A program made the translations under genes and the position numbers. Positions 1 through 6,647 of a DNA stretch of 9,428 nucleotides are shown one piece after another; the stretch's first letter is position 1; every line of letters begins with the position of its first letter. Source of the DNA: an uncultured Xanthobacteraceae bacterium. GTDB taxonomy: Bacteria > Pseudomonadota > Alphaproteobacteria > Rhizobiales > Xanthobacteraceae. The stretch lies in the NCBI GenBank assembly GCA_955652925.1, contig CATPCO010000778.1, positions 1-9,428 of the forward strand. The letters are read 5' to 3'. A model generated the notes under the pieces. It had not been told where the DNA came from. It was given only the letters and a program-made list of their open reading frames with translations, and did no database searches.

Positions 1-1221
1 CGAATTCTTGTGCTCGGTGCCGGATTTGCCGGTTTGTGGGCCGCGGTAGGCGCGGCGCGCAAGCGTCACGAGATCGGCGCAACGCCAGGCGAGGTCGAGA
101 TTCTGGTTGTCGACCGAAATGCGTACCACAATATCCGCGTGCGCAATTACGAGCTTGACCTCAGCAATGTTGCCATACCGCTGCGCGAAGTGCTCGATCC
201 CATCGGCGTCAACCATGTGACCGCCGAGGTGCACGGGATCGACCTCGCCAAACAGCAGGTGAGGGTCACAACCTCTGACGGTGAGAAAGTGCTGGCCTAT
301 GACCGGCTTGTGCTTGCCCTTGGCAGCGAGCTCGTGCGCCCGGAGATCCCGGGCCTCGCCGAACATGCATTCGACGTCGACACTTATGCAGCCGCGATCA
401 GGCTCAACGACCATATCGCTGCGCTTTCCTCGCGCCCGGACAGACCCGACCGCTCCACGGTGGTGGTGGTAGGCGCGGGTTTCACCGGTATCGAAGTGGC
501 AACCGAGATGCCGCGCCAGCTTGCCCGTTCGCTACCGGGTTGCGAAAGTCGCGTCATTCTCGTTGATCCAAACCCGGTCGTTGGAGCAACCATCGGCGAT
601 CAGGCGCGTCCTGTAATTTGCGGCGCGCTTTCGGCGCTCAACATCGAGACCCGGTTGGGAACGAAGATCGCGACGGCCAACGCATCGGGCATTACGCTCG
701 CTTCGGGTGAGGTCATCGCCGCACGGGCAATCGTGTGGTGCGCTGGCATGCGCGCGAACCCGCTCGCCGCAAACTTGGGGATTGCGCGGGACCGCTTGGG
801 CCGCGTTGCCGTGGATGAATTCATGCGGCCGCATGGTTTGAGCAACGTCTTTGCCGCCGGCGATATGGCTTCGAGCTTGCTCGATGGCGTCCATCCCACC
901 GTCATGTCGTGTCAGTTTGCCCGCCCGATGGGTCGCTTTGCCGGACACAACGTGATGGCCGACTTGTTGTCGAAACCCATGCTTGCGCTCCGGATCGATT
1001 GGTACGTGACGGTGCTCGATCTCGGCTCCTGGGGCGCGCTCTACACAACCGGTTGGGACCGGCAGGTGTTCTCGACCGGACACGATGCCAAGGTCGTGAA
1101 AGAAACCATCAATCACAAGCGAATCTATCCACCTCGAACCGGGCGGGCCGAGGACATCCTCGCTTCCGCAGCCCCCATTGTTCAGGCGCCGCCGCAATAT
1201 CGCAGGGTCTCGGCCGCGTGA
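1..1221 (+). CDS. NDH-2-like NAD(P)/FAD-dependent oxidoreductase (5' end cut by the window)
   Basis: This is a flavoprotein of the type II NADH dehydrogenase / pyridine nucleotide-disulphide oxidoreductase class (COG1252-like). Such enzymes pass electrons from NAD(P)H through FAD to a quinone or another acceptor, usually at the inner face of the membrane. The reading frame is open from base 1 and the first residues (R-I-L-V-L-G-A-G-F-A-G-L) are already in the first Rossmann strand, so the true start lies upstream; the GTG at 10 is internal to the fold. Visible motifs, counted from codon 1 of the window, are the FAD-binding GAGFAG (6-11), the second dinucleotide-binding GAGFTG (158-163) and the late FAD motif NVFAAGDM (282-289). 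The C-terminal part (WYVTVLDLGSWGAL and after) resembles the NDH-2 C-terminal domain, but I see no clear transmembrane helix. The family assignment is secure; the electron acceptor and physiological role are not shown by the sequence. The stop is followed by 106 nt before the next gene. Confidence 0.9.
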   Translation, partial: RILVLGAGFAGLWAAVGAARKRHEIGATPGEVEILVVDRNAYHNIRVRNYELDLSNVAIPLREVLDPIGVNHVTAEVHGIDLAKQQVRVTTSDGEKVLAYDRLVLALGSELVRPEIPGLAEHAFDVDTYAAAIRLNDHIAALSSRPDRPDRSTVVVVGAGFTGIEVATEMPRQLARSLPGCESRVILVDPNPVVGATIGDQARPVICGALSALNIETRLGTKIATANASGITLASGEVIAARAIVWCAGMRANPLAANLGIARDRLGRVAVDEFMRPHGLSNVFAAGDMASSLLDGVHPTVMSCQFARPMGRFAGHNVMADLLSKPMLALRIDWYVTVLDLGSWGALYTTGWDRQVFSTGHDAKVVKETINHKRIYPPRTGRAEDILASAAPIVQAPPQYRRVSAA

Positions 1222-1315
1222 TCGCGCGACTTGATGTCGCCGCCTTTGCGGTTTAGCCCCTACGCCCTTCTGGCGGGGCGGCATGCCGGACAGGCTGGAG
1301 CGAAACAGAGCAAGT

Positions 1316-1319
1316 GAGG
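1316..1319 (+). promoter_or_regulatory. Ribosome binding site that decides the mepA start
   Basis: GAGG lies 8 nt before ATG 1328, an ideal Shine-Dalgarno distance, and favours this start over the in-frame ATG at 1283. Confidence 0.55.
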
Positions 1320-1327
1320 CAAGCGTG

Positions 1328-2287
1328 ATGTCGCTCGTCGCGGCTCCAAATGTCATATCTTGGGGCGGATTTGCAGGTTGTGCAGCCCTTTGTGTCGCCC
1401 TTGTAAGTTGGCCCGGCAGCGGCGGCGCGCAGGACAAAGGCACACTCAATCCGCAGCCGTTGCCGCCGGTGGCCAAGCCCGACGATCCCAAGATACCGGC
1501 CAAGGAACTGTTTGGCCGCAAGACAACGCCTGCGCCTCTGGAAGCGCGCACCCTCGGTTTCTACGCCAAAGGATGTCTCGCGGGCGCCGTCGCGTTGCCG
1601 ATCGACGGCCAGACTTGGCAAGTGATGCGCGTGTCACGCAATCGCAACTGGGGACACCCCAAGCTCGTTGAATTCCTGGAACGATTGGCCGGCAAGGCGC
1701 CGCAAACGGGATGGCGCGGGCTCCTCGTCGGCGACATGTCGCAACCACGCGGTGGCCCCATGCTTGGGGGTCACGCCAGCCACCAGGTTGGTCTTGACGT
1801 CGATATCTGGCTCACTCCCATGCCCGACCGCGAGCTCACGAGGCAAGACCGGGAAGAGATGATGGCGACCATGATCGTGCGCGAAGACCGCAAGGATGTC
1901 GATGCCAGGGTATGGACACCAGCGCACGTGGCGCTGATAAAGGCCGCGGCGCAGGATGGGGATGTGGCCCGCGTATTCGTGAATGCGGCAATCAAGAAAG
2001 CGCTCTGCCGGGAGGCTGGCAGTGATCGCGCGTGGTTGAACAAGGTGCAGCCGTGGTATGGCCACGACTGGCACTTCCATGTGCGTCTCAACTGCCCGGC
2101 GGAAAACCCGGAATGCGAGCCGCAGCCGCCGCGACCGGCCAACGACGGCTGCGGCAAGGAGCTTGATCATTGGCTCACCGGGCCAGCGCTGCACGTCAAT
2201 GTAGACGCGAAACCGTCCACGGGGCGGCCCGGTCCGAAAATGGCCGAATTGCCCAAGGCCTGCCGGCAGGTCCTGCTTGCGCCCTGA
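1328..2287 (+). CDS. mepA: Penicillin-insensitive murein endopeptidase (MepA, peptidase M74 type)
   Basis: This is a periplasmic zinc (LAS-type) endopeptidase that cleaves D-Ala-meso-DAP cross-bridges in peptidoglycan. The 319-residue protein carries the family signature GGHASHQVGLDVD (147-159) and YGHDWHFHVRLNCP (244-257). By comparison with E. coli MepA as I recall it (zinc ligands H113, D120 and H211; nearby H206 and H209), the equivalents are H152, D159 and H251, with H246 and H249. All are present, so the enzyme should be active. The N-terminus is a plausible signal peptide (hydrophobic residues about 11-28, small residues SGGA before Q35). I chose ATG 1328 because GAGG at 1316-1319 sits 8 nt upstream and the signal peptide then starts normally. 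An in-frame ATG at 1283 would add 15 charged residues in front and is less likely. It is slightly longer than E. coli MepA (274 aa), with a Pro/Cys-rich stretch after the HxH motif. The next gene starts 10 nt downstream. Confidence 0.93.
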   Translation: MSLVAAPNVISWGGFAGCAALCVALVSWPGSGGAQDKGTLNPQPLPPVAKPDDPKIPAKELFGRKTTPAPLEARTLGFYAKGCLAGAVALPIDGQTWQVMRVSRNRNWGHPKLVEFLERLAGKAPQTGWRGLLVGDMSQPRGGPMLGGHASHQVGLDVDIWLTPMPDRELTRQDREEMMATMIVREDRKDVDARVWTPAHVALIKAAAQDGDVARVFVNAAIKKALCREAGSDRAWLNKVQPWYGHDWHFHVRLNCPAENPECEPQPPRPANDGCGKELDHWLTGPALHVNVDAKPSTGRPGPKMAELPKACRQVLLAP

Positions 2288-2297
2288 CGGCCCTCCA

Positions 2298-3362
2298 ATG
2301 CCCGCCACCACGCCGCCCTCTGCCGCAACGCTTGCGGCGCATTATATCCCGGTGCGCCAGGACTGGCTCGACCGGCGCAAAGAGCCGATCCTCGAGCCTG
2401 ACCTGCCGATCGTCGATCCACACCATCACCTGTGGGATCGGCCGGAATGGCGTTATCTGCTCCACGATCTGCTCGCTGATACCGGCAGCGGCCACAATAT
2501 TCTCGCCACCGTCTTCGTGCAGGCGCGCGCCATGTATCGCGCGAGCGGGCCCGAGCAAATGCGGCCCATCGGCGAAACCGAGTTCGTCAATGGTGTCGCC
2601 GCCATGAGCGCCAGCGGCGCTTACGGCAAGATAAGAGCCTGTGCCGGAATTGTCGGCCACGCCGATCTAACCTTGGGGGGAGCAGTCGAGCCGGTTTTGG
2701 CGGCCCATATGCGCGCAGGCGGCGAGCGCTTTCGTGGTATCCGCCACATCACCGCCTGGGACGCGGATGCCACCGTGCGCAATCCCGCTTATGCTCCGCC
2801 GCCCGGACTGCTCGCGGACAAAAACTTCCGCGCGGGCCTTGCGGTTCTCGGCCGGCTCGGCCTCTCGTTTGATGCCTGGCTCTATCATCCGCAGATCGGC
2901 GAGCTCACCGAGCTCGCGCGCGCATTTCCGGATGTGAGAATTGTGCTCAACCACGTCGGGGGACCGCTTGCAATCGGCGTCTACGCGGGCAGACGCCAAG
3001 AGATATTTCCTGCCTGGGCCGCCTCCATCAAAACCCTTGCCGCTTGCGAGAACGTCTTCGTCAAGCTCGGCGGGCTCGGCATGCGCATCGGCGGCTTTGA
3101 TTTTCACGAGCAGGGCGAGCCGCCCTCTTCCGAAACGCTTGCCGCGGCGTGGCGGCCTTATATCGAGACTTGCATCGAGGCGTTCGGGACTGCACGCGCG
3201 ATGTTCGAGAGCAATTTTCCCGTCGACAAGGGCTCCTACAGCTATCCGGTGTTCTGGAACGCCTGCAAGCTCATGAGCAAAGGCGCAAGCAGCGCGGAAA
3301 AATCTGATCTGTTTGCTCGCACGGCGGCCCGCTTCTATCGCCTCGAAGCAATCGGCTGTTAG
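2298..3362 (+). CDS. Amidohydrolase family (Amidohydro_2, COG3618-like) metal-dependent hydrolase
   Basis: This is a 354-residue TIM-barrel hydrolase of the superfamily that includes sugar-acid lactonases and 2-pyrone-4,6-dicarboxylate lactonase (LigI). Landmarks are the strand-1 metal/substrate motif VDPHHHLWD (39-47, H42-H44), GIRHITAWD in the middle, the barrel strand IVLNHVGGP with H219, and the C-terminal ESNFPVDK with D310, the usual catalytic aspartate. The set is complete, so the protein should be active, probably on a lactone or carboxylated ring; the substrate cannot be read from the sequence. It is probably cytoplasmic, as no signal peptide is visible. I chose ATG 2298, 10 nt after the mepA stop. 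A TTG at 2277 would overlap mepA and adds only seven unconserved residues. The ribosome binding site is weak, so translation may be coupled to mepA. The hydrolase has no obvious metabolic partner in this window. Confidence 0.88.
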   Translation: MPATTPPSAATLAAHYIPVRQDWLDRRKEPILEPDLPIVDPHHHLWDRPEWRYLLHDLLADTGSGHNILATVFVQARAMYRASGPEQMRPIGETEFVNGVAAMSASGAYGKIRACAGIVGHADLTLGGAVEPVLAAHMRAGGERFRGIRHITAWDADATVRNPAYAPPPGLLADKNFRAGLAVLGRLGLSFDAWLYHPQIGELTELARAFPDVRIVLNHVGGPLAIGVYAGRRQEIFPAWAASIKTLAACENVFVKLGGLGMRIGGFDFHEQGEPPSSETLAAAWRPYIETCIEAFGTARAMFESNFPVDKGSYSYPVFWNACKLMSKGASSAEKSDLFARTAARFYRLEAIGC

Positions 3363-3436
3363 CCGGGCGCAAAACCACTGCGTACCGTGTCTCGTCCAGG
3401 CGCATCTGTGTTTGCCTCCGATCCCGCGAGATCAAA

Positions 3437-3841
3437 ATGGATTTGCGAACCCGTTTGACCAAAGATCCGCTGCCGTTTGCAACCCTGCTCGGCATCGAGA
3501 TCGTCAGCGCTGAGTTGGAGAGGATCGTCGGGGAAATGACGGTTCGGGACGAGCTTTGCACCCGGCCAGCGGTGCTGCATGGCGGTGCTATCATGGCGTT
3601 TGCCGATACGCTCGGCGCGCTCGGAACGCTCGCAAACCTCGGCGACGGTGCGCGGACCGCGACGATTGAGAGCAAGACCAATTTCATCGACGCCGCGCCG
3701 GCCGGCAGCCGCGTCATTGGCGAATCGACGCCGCTCCATCGCGGGCGGCGAACCATGGTCTGGCAAACGCGCGTCACGACCGCTGACGGCAAGCTCGTCG
3801 CCGTCGTGACCCAGACGCAGCTCGTTTTCCGCAACACGTAG
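3437..3841 (+). CDS. PaaI-family hotdog-fold acyl-CoA thioesterase
   Basis: This is a small (134 aa) hotdog-fold thioesterase of the PaaI / 4HBT type, which hydrolyses acyl-CoA or aryl-CoA thioesters in the cytosol. The diagnostic segment is AVLHGGAIMAFADTLGALG (45-63). HGG (48-50) begins the central helix that forms the CoA/acyl pocket, and D57 is at the place of the catalytic acidic residue in PaaI. The following strands (TIESKTNFIDAAPAGSRVIG, then WQTRVTTADGKLVAVVTQTQ) fit the second half of the fold. The length is normal for the family, which usually works as a dimer or tetramer. ATG 3437 gives the usual N-terminus (about 47 residues before HGG) but has no strong ribosome binding site. 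It lies 74 nt after the amidohydrolase, so a shared transcript is possible. The substrate is unknown. A large inverted-repeat element starts at the base after its stop codon. Confidence 0.9.
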   Translation: MDLRTRLTKDPLPFATLLGIEIVSAELERIVGEMTVRDELCTRPAVLHGGAIMAFADTLGALGTLANLGDGARTATIESKTNFIDAAPAGSRVIGESTPLHRGRRTMVWQTRVTTADGKLVAVVTQTQLVFRNT

Positions 3842-3956
3842 GGTGCGCAAAGGCGCGCTATTTGCGCGCCGTGCGCACGCGTCCTCGCAGAGCGTGCGCA
3901 CGGCGCCGCGGGGATAGACATGCTGTTCTTCGCCGCGGCCGGCGCCTTTGCGCACC
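3842..3956. repeat. Composite inverted-repeat element (two perfect 15-bp inverted repeats, one enclosing the other)
   Basis: An outer pair of perfect 15-bp arms, GGTGCGCAAAGGCGC at 3842-3856 and its reverse complement at 3942-3956, encloses a second perfect 15-bp pair, GCGCCGTGCGCACGC at 3866-3880 and its reverse complement at 3892-3906 (11-nt loop). A shorter pairing (3907-3911 with 3933-3937) can form a third stem, giving a three-way-junction shape. A competing 7-bp hairpin, 3852-3858 with 3864-3870, shares bases with both long stems. No T-run follows on either strand, so this is not a classic intrinsic terminator, though it could block transcription or protect a 3' end. It may be a dispersed intergenic repeat like those common in Hyphomicrobiales genomes; copy number was not tested. 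The arms were checked base by base. Confidence 0.75.
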
Positions 3957-4076
3957 GTACAGCACCGCGTCACAGTCTGGACACGAAGACCCTCTACGCG
4001 GCCCTATCCGATCCCGTAGAAAGAACGAACCGCTCGGGCGCGCACGGCCGCCCCGCGGCCGCTGCGAGCTTGTGCC

Positions 4077-5921
4077 ATGTTTTCCGTCTTCGAGCAGCTG
4101 CTCAAACCGACCGATGCGCCCGAGCGGAACGAGCCGCCGGCCGACTTCCTCGCGTTCTTCTGGCATTTTACCCGGCAGGCAAAAGGCCTGTGTGCCGCCT
4201 TGTTTGCCGCAGGCCTTGTGGTCGCGTTGCTCGATTCCACTATTCCAGTCTTCATGGGCCGCATCGTCACGCTGATTACGGCGAGCCCTCCGAGCGAGCT
4301 CTTCAGCAAGTTCTGGCCGCATCTTCTCGGCATGGCCATGGTGCTGCTTGTCGCGCGCCCGCTCGCATTGGCGACCCAAAACCTGATCGCGAACCAGGCG
4401 ATCTCGGCCAACGTGTCGAACCGCATCCGCTGGCAGAATCACTGGTATGTGATGCGGCAGTCCTGGGCATTCTTTCAGAATGATTTTGCCGGCCGTATCG
4501 CAAACCGTGTGATGCAGACCGGGCCCGCGATCCGCGAGACCCTGGTCGCCCTCCTGACCAGTGTCTGGTACATCATGGTCTACGGCACGACCGCGCTCAT
4601 CCTTTTGGCGTCGGCCGACCCCGTGCTCGCATTGCCGGTGGCGCTGTGGTTTGCTGCCTATCTCGCATTGCTGCGCATCCTTGTGCCGCGCATGCGCGAT
4701 CGCTCGAAGGACGTGTCCGAGGGGCGCTCGCTGCTCACCGGCCGCATCGTAGACAGCTACACCAATATCCTCACGGTCAAGCTGTTCGCGCGCGCCCGCG
4801 AGGAAGATGCCTACGTGCGCGATGCCATCGATGAGCATACGGGTCTGTTCTATCGCTCGCTGCGGCTCAACACCTTGTTCAATTTGTGCCTTGCTTGGCT
4901 CAATGCACTGATGGTGACCGGCACCGGCGCAATGGCGCTGGTATTGTGGACGCGAGGCAGGGTCGAGGTCGGCACGGTGGCGATGGCGCTGCCGCTTGCC
5001 TGGCAGATCGTCAACATCGCCGGCTGGGTCGCCTTCCAGATCACGAGCATCTTCGAGAACATCGGTGTCATACAGGAAGGCATGATGACCATTGCGCGGC
5101 CGATCGGGCTCACCGATCCGCCGGCGGCGTCGGTGCTCAAGGTGAGCCGCGGTGAAATTCGGTTCGAGGACGTTCGCTTCGGATATGGCCGCCAATCCGG
5201 CGTCATCGACGGCCTCACCCTCACGGTCGCTTGCGGTGAAAAGATCGGGCTCATCGGACGCTCCGGGGCGGGCAAGTCCACGCTGGTCAATGTGCTGCTG
5301 CGCTTCTTCGATCTCGAAAGCGGCCGGATTCTGATCGATGGCCAGGACATTGCCTCGGTCACGCAGGAGAGCCTGCGCCAGCAGATCTCGGTCGTGACCC
5401 AGGACACCTCGCTTCTCCACCGCTCCATCGCGGAAAACATCCGTTACGGCCGCCCGCAGGCGAGTGAGACTGAGATCATCGCGGCCGCGAGACTTGCCCA
5501 TGCGGATGAATTCATCCGCGAGCTCGAAGACTGGAAGAAGCGGCGGGGCTACGAGGCCCAGGTCGGCGAGCGCGGGGTAAAGCTCTCGGGCGGGCAGCGC
5601 CAGCGCATCGCGATTGCCCGGGTCATTCTCAAGAACGCGCCCATCCTGGTGCTGGACGAGGCGACCTCGGCGCTCGATAGCGCGGTTGAAGCCGCCATTC
5701 AGTCGAGCCTGGGCACGTTGATGGCGGGCAAGACCGTCATCGCCATTGCGCATCGGCTTTCGACCATCGCGCGCATGGACCGGCTGATCGTGCTCGATCG
5801 CGGCCGCATCGTCGAGGAGGGCGGGCATGCGGACCTGTTGCGGCTGGGGGGCCATTACGCCGCTCTGTGGCGGCGCCAATCCGGCGGCTTCATCGACGCG
5901 GTCATGCAGGCTGCGGAGTAG
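4077..5921 (+). CDS. ABC transporter, fused permease and ATP-binding protein (MsbA/multidrug exporter type)
   Basis: This 614-residue half-transporter is expected to homodimerise in the inner membrane and export a lipid, glycan or drug-like substrate using ATP. The N-terminal part (about 35-335) is an ABC type-1 transmembrane domain with about six hydrophobic helices. The C-terminal nucleotide-binding domain is complete: A-loop Y370, Walker A GRSGAGKST (394-402), Q-loop Q442, signature LSGGQ (503-507), Walker B ILVLDE (523-528), D-loop SALD (531-534) and switch histidine H559. All catalytic residues are intact. ATG 4077 has only a poor ribosome binding site, but no better in-frame start exists upstream and the N-terminus looks normal. 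The gene stands alone between two hairpin elements. I see no partner half-transporter, adaptor or outer-membrane gene, so the substrate stays unknown. It carries long antisense open frames, a GC-rich codon artefact. Confidence 0.94.
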   Translation: MFSVFEQLLKPTDAPERNEPPADFLAFFWHFTRQAKGLCAALFAAGLVVALLDSTIPVFMGRIVTLITASPPSELFSKFWPHLLGMAMVLLVARPLALATQNLIANQAISANVSNRIRWQNHWYVMRQSWAFFQNDFAGRIANRVMQTGPAIRETLVALLTSVWYIMVYGTTALILLASADPVLALPVALWFAAYLALLRILVPRMRDRSKDVSEGRSLLTGRIVDSYTNILTVKLFARAREEDAYVRDAIDEHTGLFYRSLRLNTLFNLCLAWLNALMVTGTGAMALVLWTRGRVEVGTVAMALPLAWQIVNIAGWVAFQITSIFENIGVIQEGMMTIARPIGLTDPPAASVLKVSRGEIRFEDVRFGYGRQSGVIDGLTLTVACGEKIGLIGRSGAGKSTLVNVLLRFFDLESGRILIDGQDIASVTQESLRQQISVVTQDTSLLHRSIAENIRYGRPQASETEIIAAARLAHADEFIRELEDWKKRRGYEAQVGERGVKLSGGQRQRIAIARVILKNAPILVLDEATSALDSAVEAAIQSSLGTLMAGKTVIAIAHRLSTIARMDRLIVLDRGRIVEEGGHADLLRLGGHYAALWRRQSGGFIDAVMQAAE

Positions 5922-5943
5922 GGACTTCTGGCTCCGTAGCTTC

Positions 5944-6012
5944 GTAGCCCGGATGGAGCACAGCGACATCCGGGGCGATTTCCCCGCATTTCGCGCGCTC
6001 AATGCGGGCTAC
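5944..6012. repeat. REP/BIME-like two-hairpin intergenic element
   Basis: Two perfect 8-bp hairpins sit in tandem: CCCGGATG (5948-5955) with CATCCGGG (5967-5974), and CCCGCATT (5983-5990) with AATGCGGG (6001-6008). An outer 7-bp pair GTAGCCC (5944-5950) and GGGCTAC (6006-6012) closes the whole element and competes with the hairpin bases. Sequences of the form 'GTAGCCCGGATG-GAGC...ATCCGGG...GCGCTCAATGCGGGCTAC' are, as I recall, a common dispersed repeat in Bradyrhizobium-like and other proteobacterial genomes, often mis-annotated as a peptide reading ARMERSDIRG. The frame here would read VARMEHSDIRGD. It lies 22 nt after the ABC transporter stop, so it may shape the 3' end of that transcript. 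The structure is seen directly; the family membership is recall. Confidence 0.75.
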
Positions 6013-6025
6013 AAACGCCCGTACG

Positions 6026-6054
6026 GGAATAAATCCGTCCCATCCCCGGTCTAT
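6026..6054 (+). promoter_or_regulatory. Candidate ECF-type promoter for the sigma/anti-sigma operon
   Basis: A -35-like GGAATAA (6026-6032, within GGGAATAAA) and a -10-like GTCTAT (6049-6054) are separated by 16 nt, the spacing typical of ECF sigma promoters, whose -35 boxes usually begin GGAA. Transcription would start near 6060, just ahead of the sigma factor gene. This fits positive autoregulation, the common arrangement for ECF sigma operons. I saw no second copy of the GGGAATAAA box ahead of the RnfD-like gene at 7599. The match is by eye and not tested. Confidence 0.5.
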
Positions 6055-6095
6055 GCTAAGATGAGCACGAGGTGGTGGGCGCCGGCCGAGGAAGC

Positions 6096-6647
6096 GTGGC
6101 AGCAGCGAACGAAGATCAGGCGCGCTTCCGCGCGGTGGTGCTGCCGCATCTGGCGGACGCCTACGCGCTGGCGCGGTGGCTCACCGGGAATTCGAGCGAT
6201 GCCGAGGATGTGGTGCAGGAAGCCAGCCTGCGGGCATTTCGCGCGATCGGTGGGTATGCCGGCGGAAATGCGAGGGCTTGGCTCTTGGCCATTACCCGCA
6301 ACGCCGCGTTCACCTGGCTCGCCAAGAACCGGTCGGCGACGGTCGTGGGTGTTGATGATCTGGAAAAAGTCGAGCGCAGCGAAATGGCGCGGGAATTGCC
6401 GATGGACGGAAACCCGGAGGCGGAGTTGATCGCCAAGGCCGACGCACAGCAACTCGAAGCCGCAATTGCGCAACTGCCGGTACCGTTCCGGGAAGCGCTG
6501 GTGCTGCGCGACGTGCAGGGCCTCGATTATCGGGAGATTGCTCAGGTGACCAAGGTACCAATCGGAACGGTGATGTCGCGTCTGGCGCGCGCCCGCGGAC
6601 GGCTGATCGCCAGCATGGGCTCGCAGCCATCAACAGGGAAAACATGA
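6096..6647 (+). CDS. ECF (extracytoplasmic function) RNA polymerase sigma factor
   Basis: This is a two-domain group IV sigma factor of 183 residues that directs RNA polymerase to stress or envelope-response promoters. Region 2 runs from RFRAVVLPHLADAYALARWL through the conserved DAEDVVQEASLRAFRAIG (residues 35-52 from this start) to ARAWLLAITRNAAFTWL. Region 4 is a helix-turn-helix: LEAAIAQLPVPFREALVLRD, then GLDYREIAQV and PIGTVMSRLARARGRL. It has no long C-terminal extension. The start is uncertain. GTG 6096 has GAGGA (6088-6092) just 3 nt upstream and leaves a leader of about 36 nt after the predicted promoter; GTG 6072 or 6075, in frame, would add 7-8 residues (MVGAGRGS) but lacks a ribosome binding site and almost abuts the transcription start. 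The stop overlaps the anti-sigma start by 4 nt (ATGA), so sigma and inhibitor are translationally coupled. Target genes are unknown; the adjacent RnfD-like/DUF2330 pair is a candidate. Confidence 0.92.
   Translation: MAAANEDQARFRAVVLPHLADAYALARWLTGNSSDAEDVVQEASLRAFRAIGGYAGGNARAWLLAITRNAAFTWLAKNRSATVVGVDDLEKVERSEMARELPMDGNPEAELIAKADAQQLEAAIAQLPVPFREALVLRDVQGLDYREIAQVTKVPIGTVMSRLARARGRLIASMGSQPSTGKT

Noticed and set aside
822..835. 14-bp perfect palindrome CATGCGGCCGCATG
   Set aside because: It sits inside conserved coding sequence of the oxidoreductase and is explained by codons; no operator context.
1222..1327. Sigma-70 promoter in the gap before mepA (TTGATG at 1231)
   Set aside because: No acceptable -10 box at 16-18 nt distance.
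532..1551. 339-codon open frame on the - strand
   Set aside because: It spans the oxidoreductase end, the intergenic gap and the mepA start in antisense, with no recognisable domain; shadow of real genes.
2277..2298. TTG start at 2277 for the amidohydrolase
   Set aside because: It would overlap mepA and adds seven unconserved residues; ATG 2298 is a better start.
1634..2311. 225-codon open frame on the - strand
   Set aside because: Antisense to the mepA catalytic region, which is clearly coding on the + strand.
3858..6002. 714-codon open frame on the - strand
   Set aside because: It lies antisense to the complete ABC transporter, translates to low-complexity Arg/Asp/His/Gly-rich sequence without domains, and is an artefact of GC-rich third positions.
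5827..6429. 200-codon + strand frame running through the REP-like element
   Set aside because: It overlaps the ABC transporter end and the sigma factor out of frame; its VARMEHSDIRGD segment is the translated repeat, a familiar false peptide. The ATG at 6061 belongs to this frame, not to the sigma factor.
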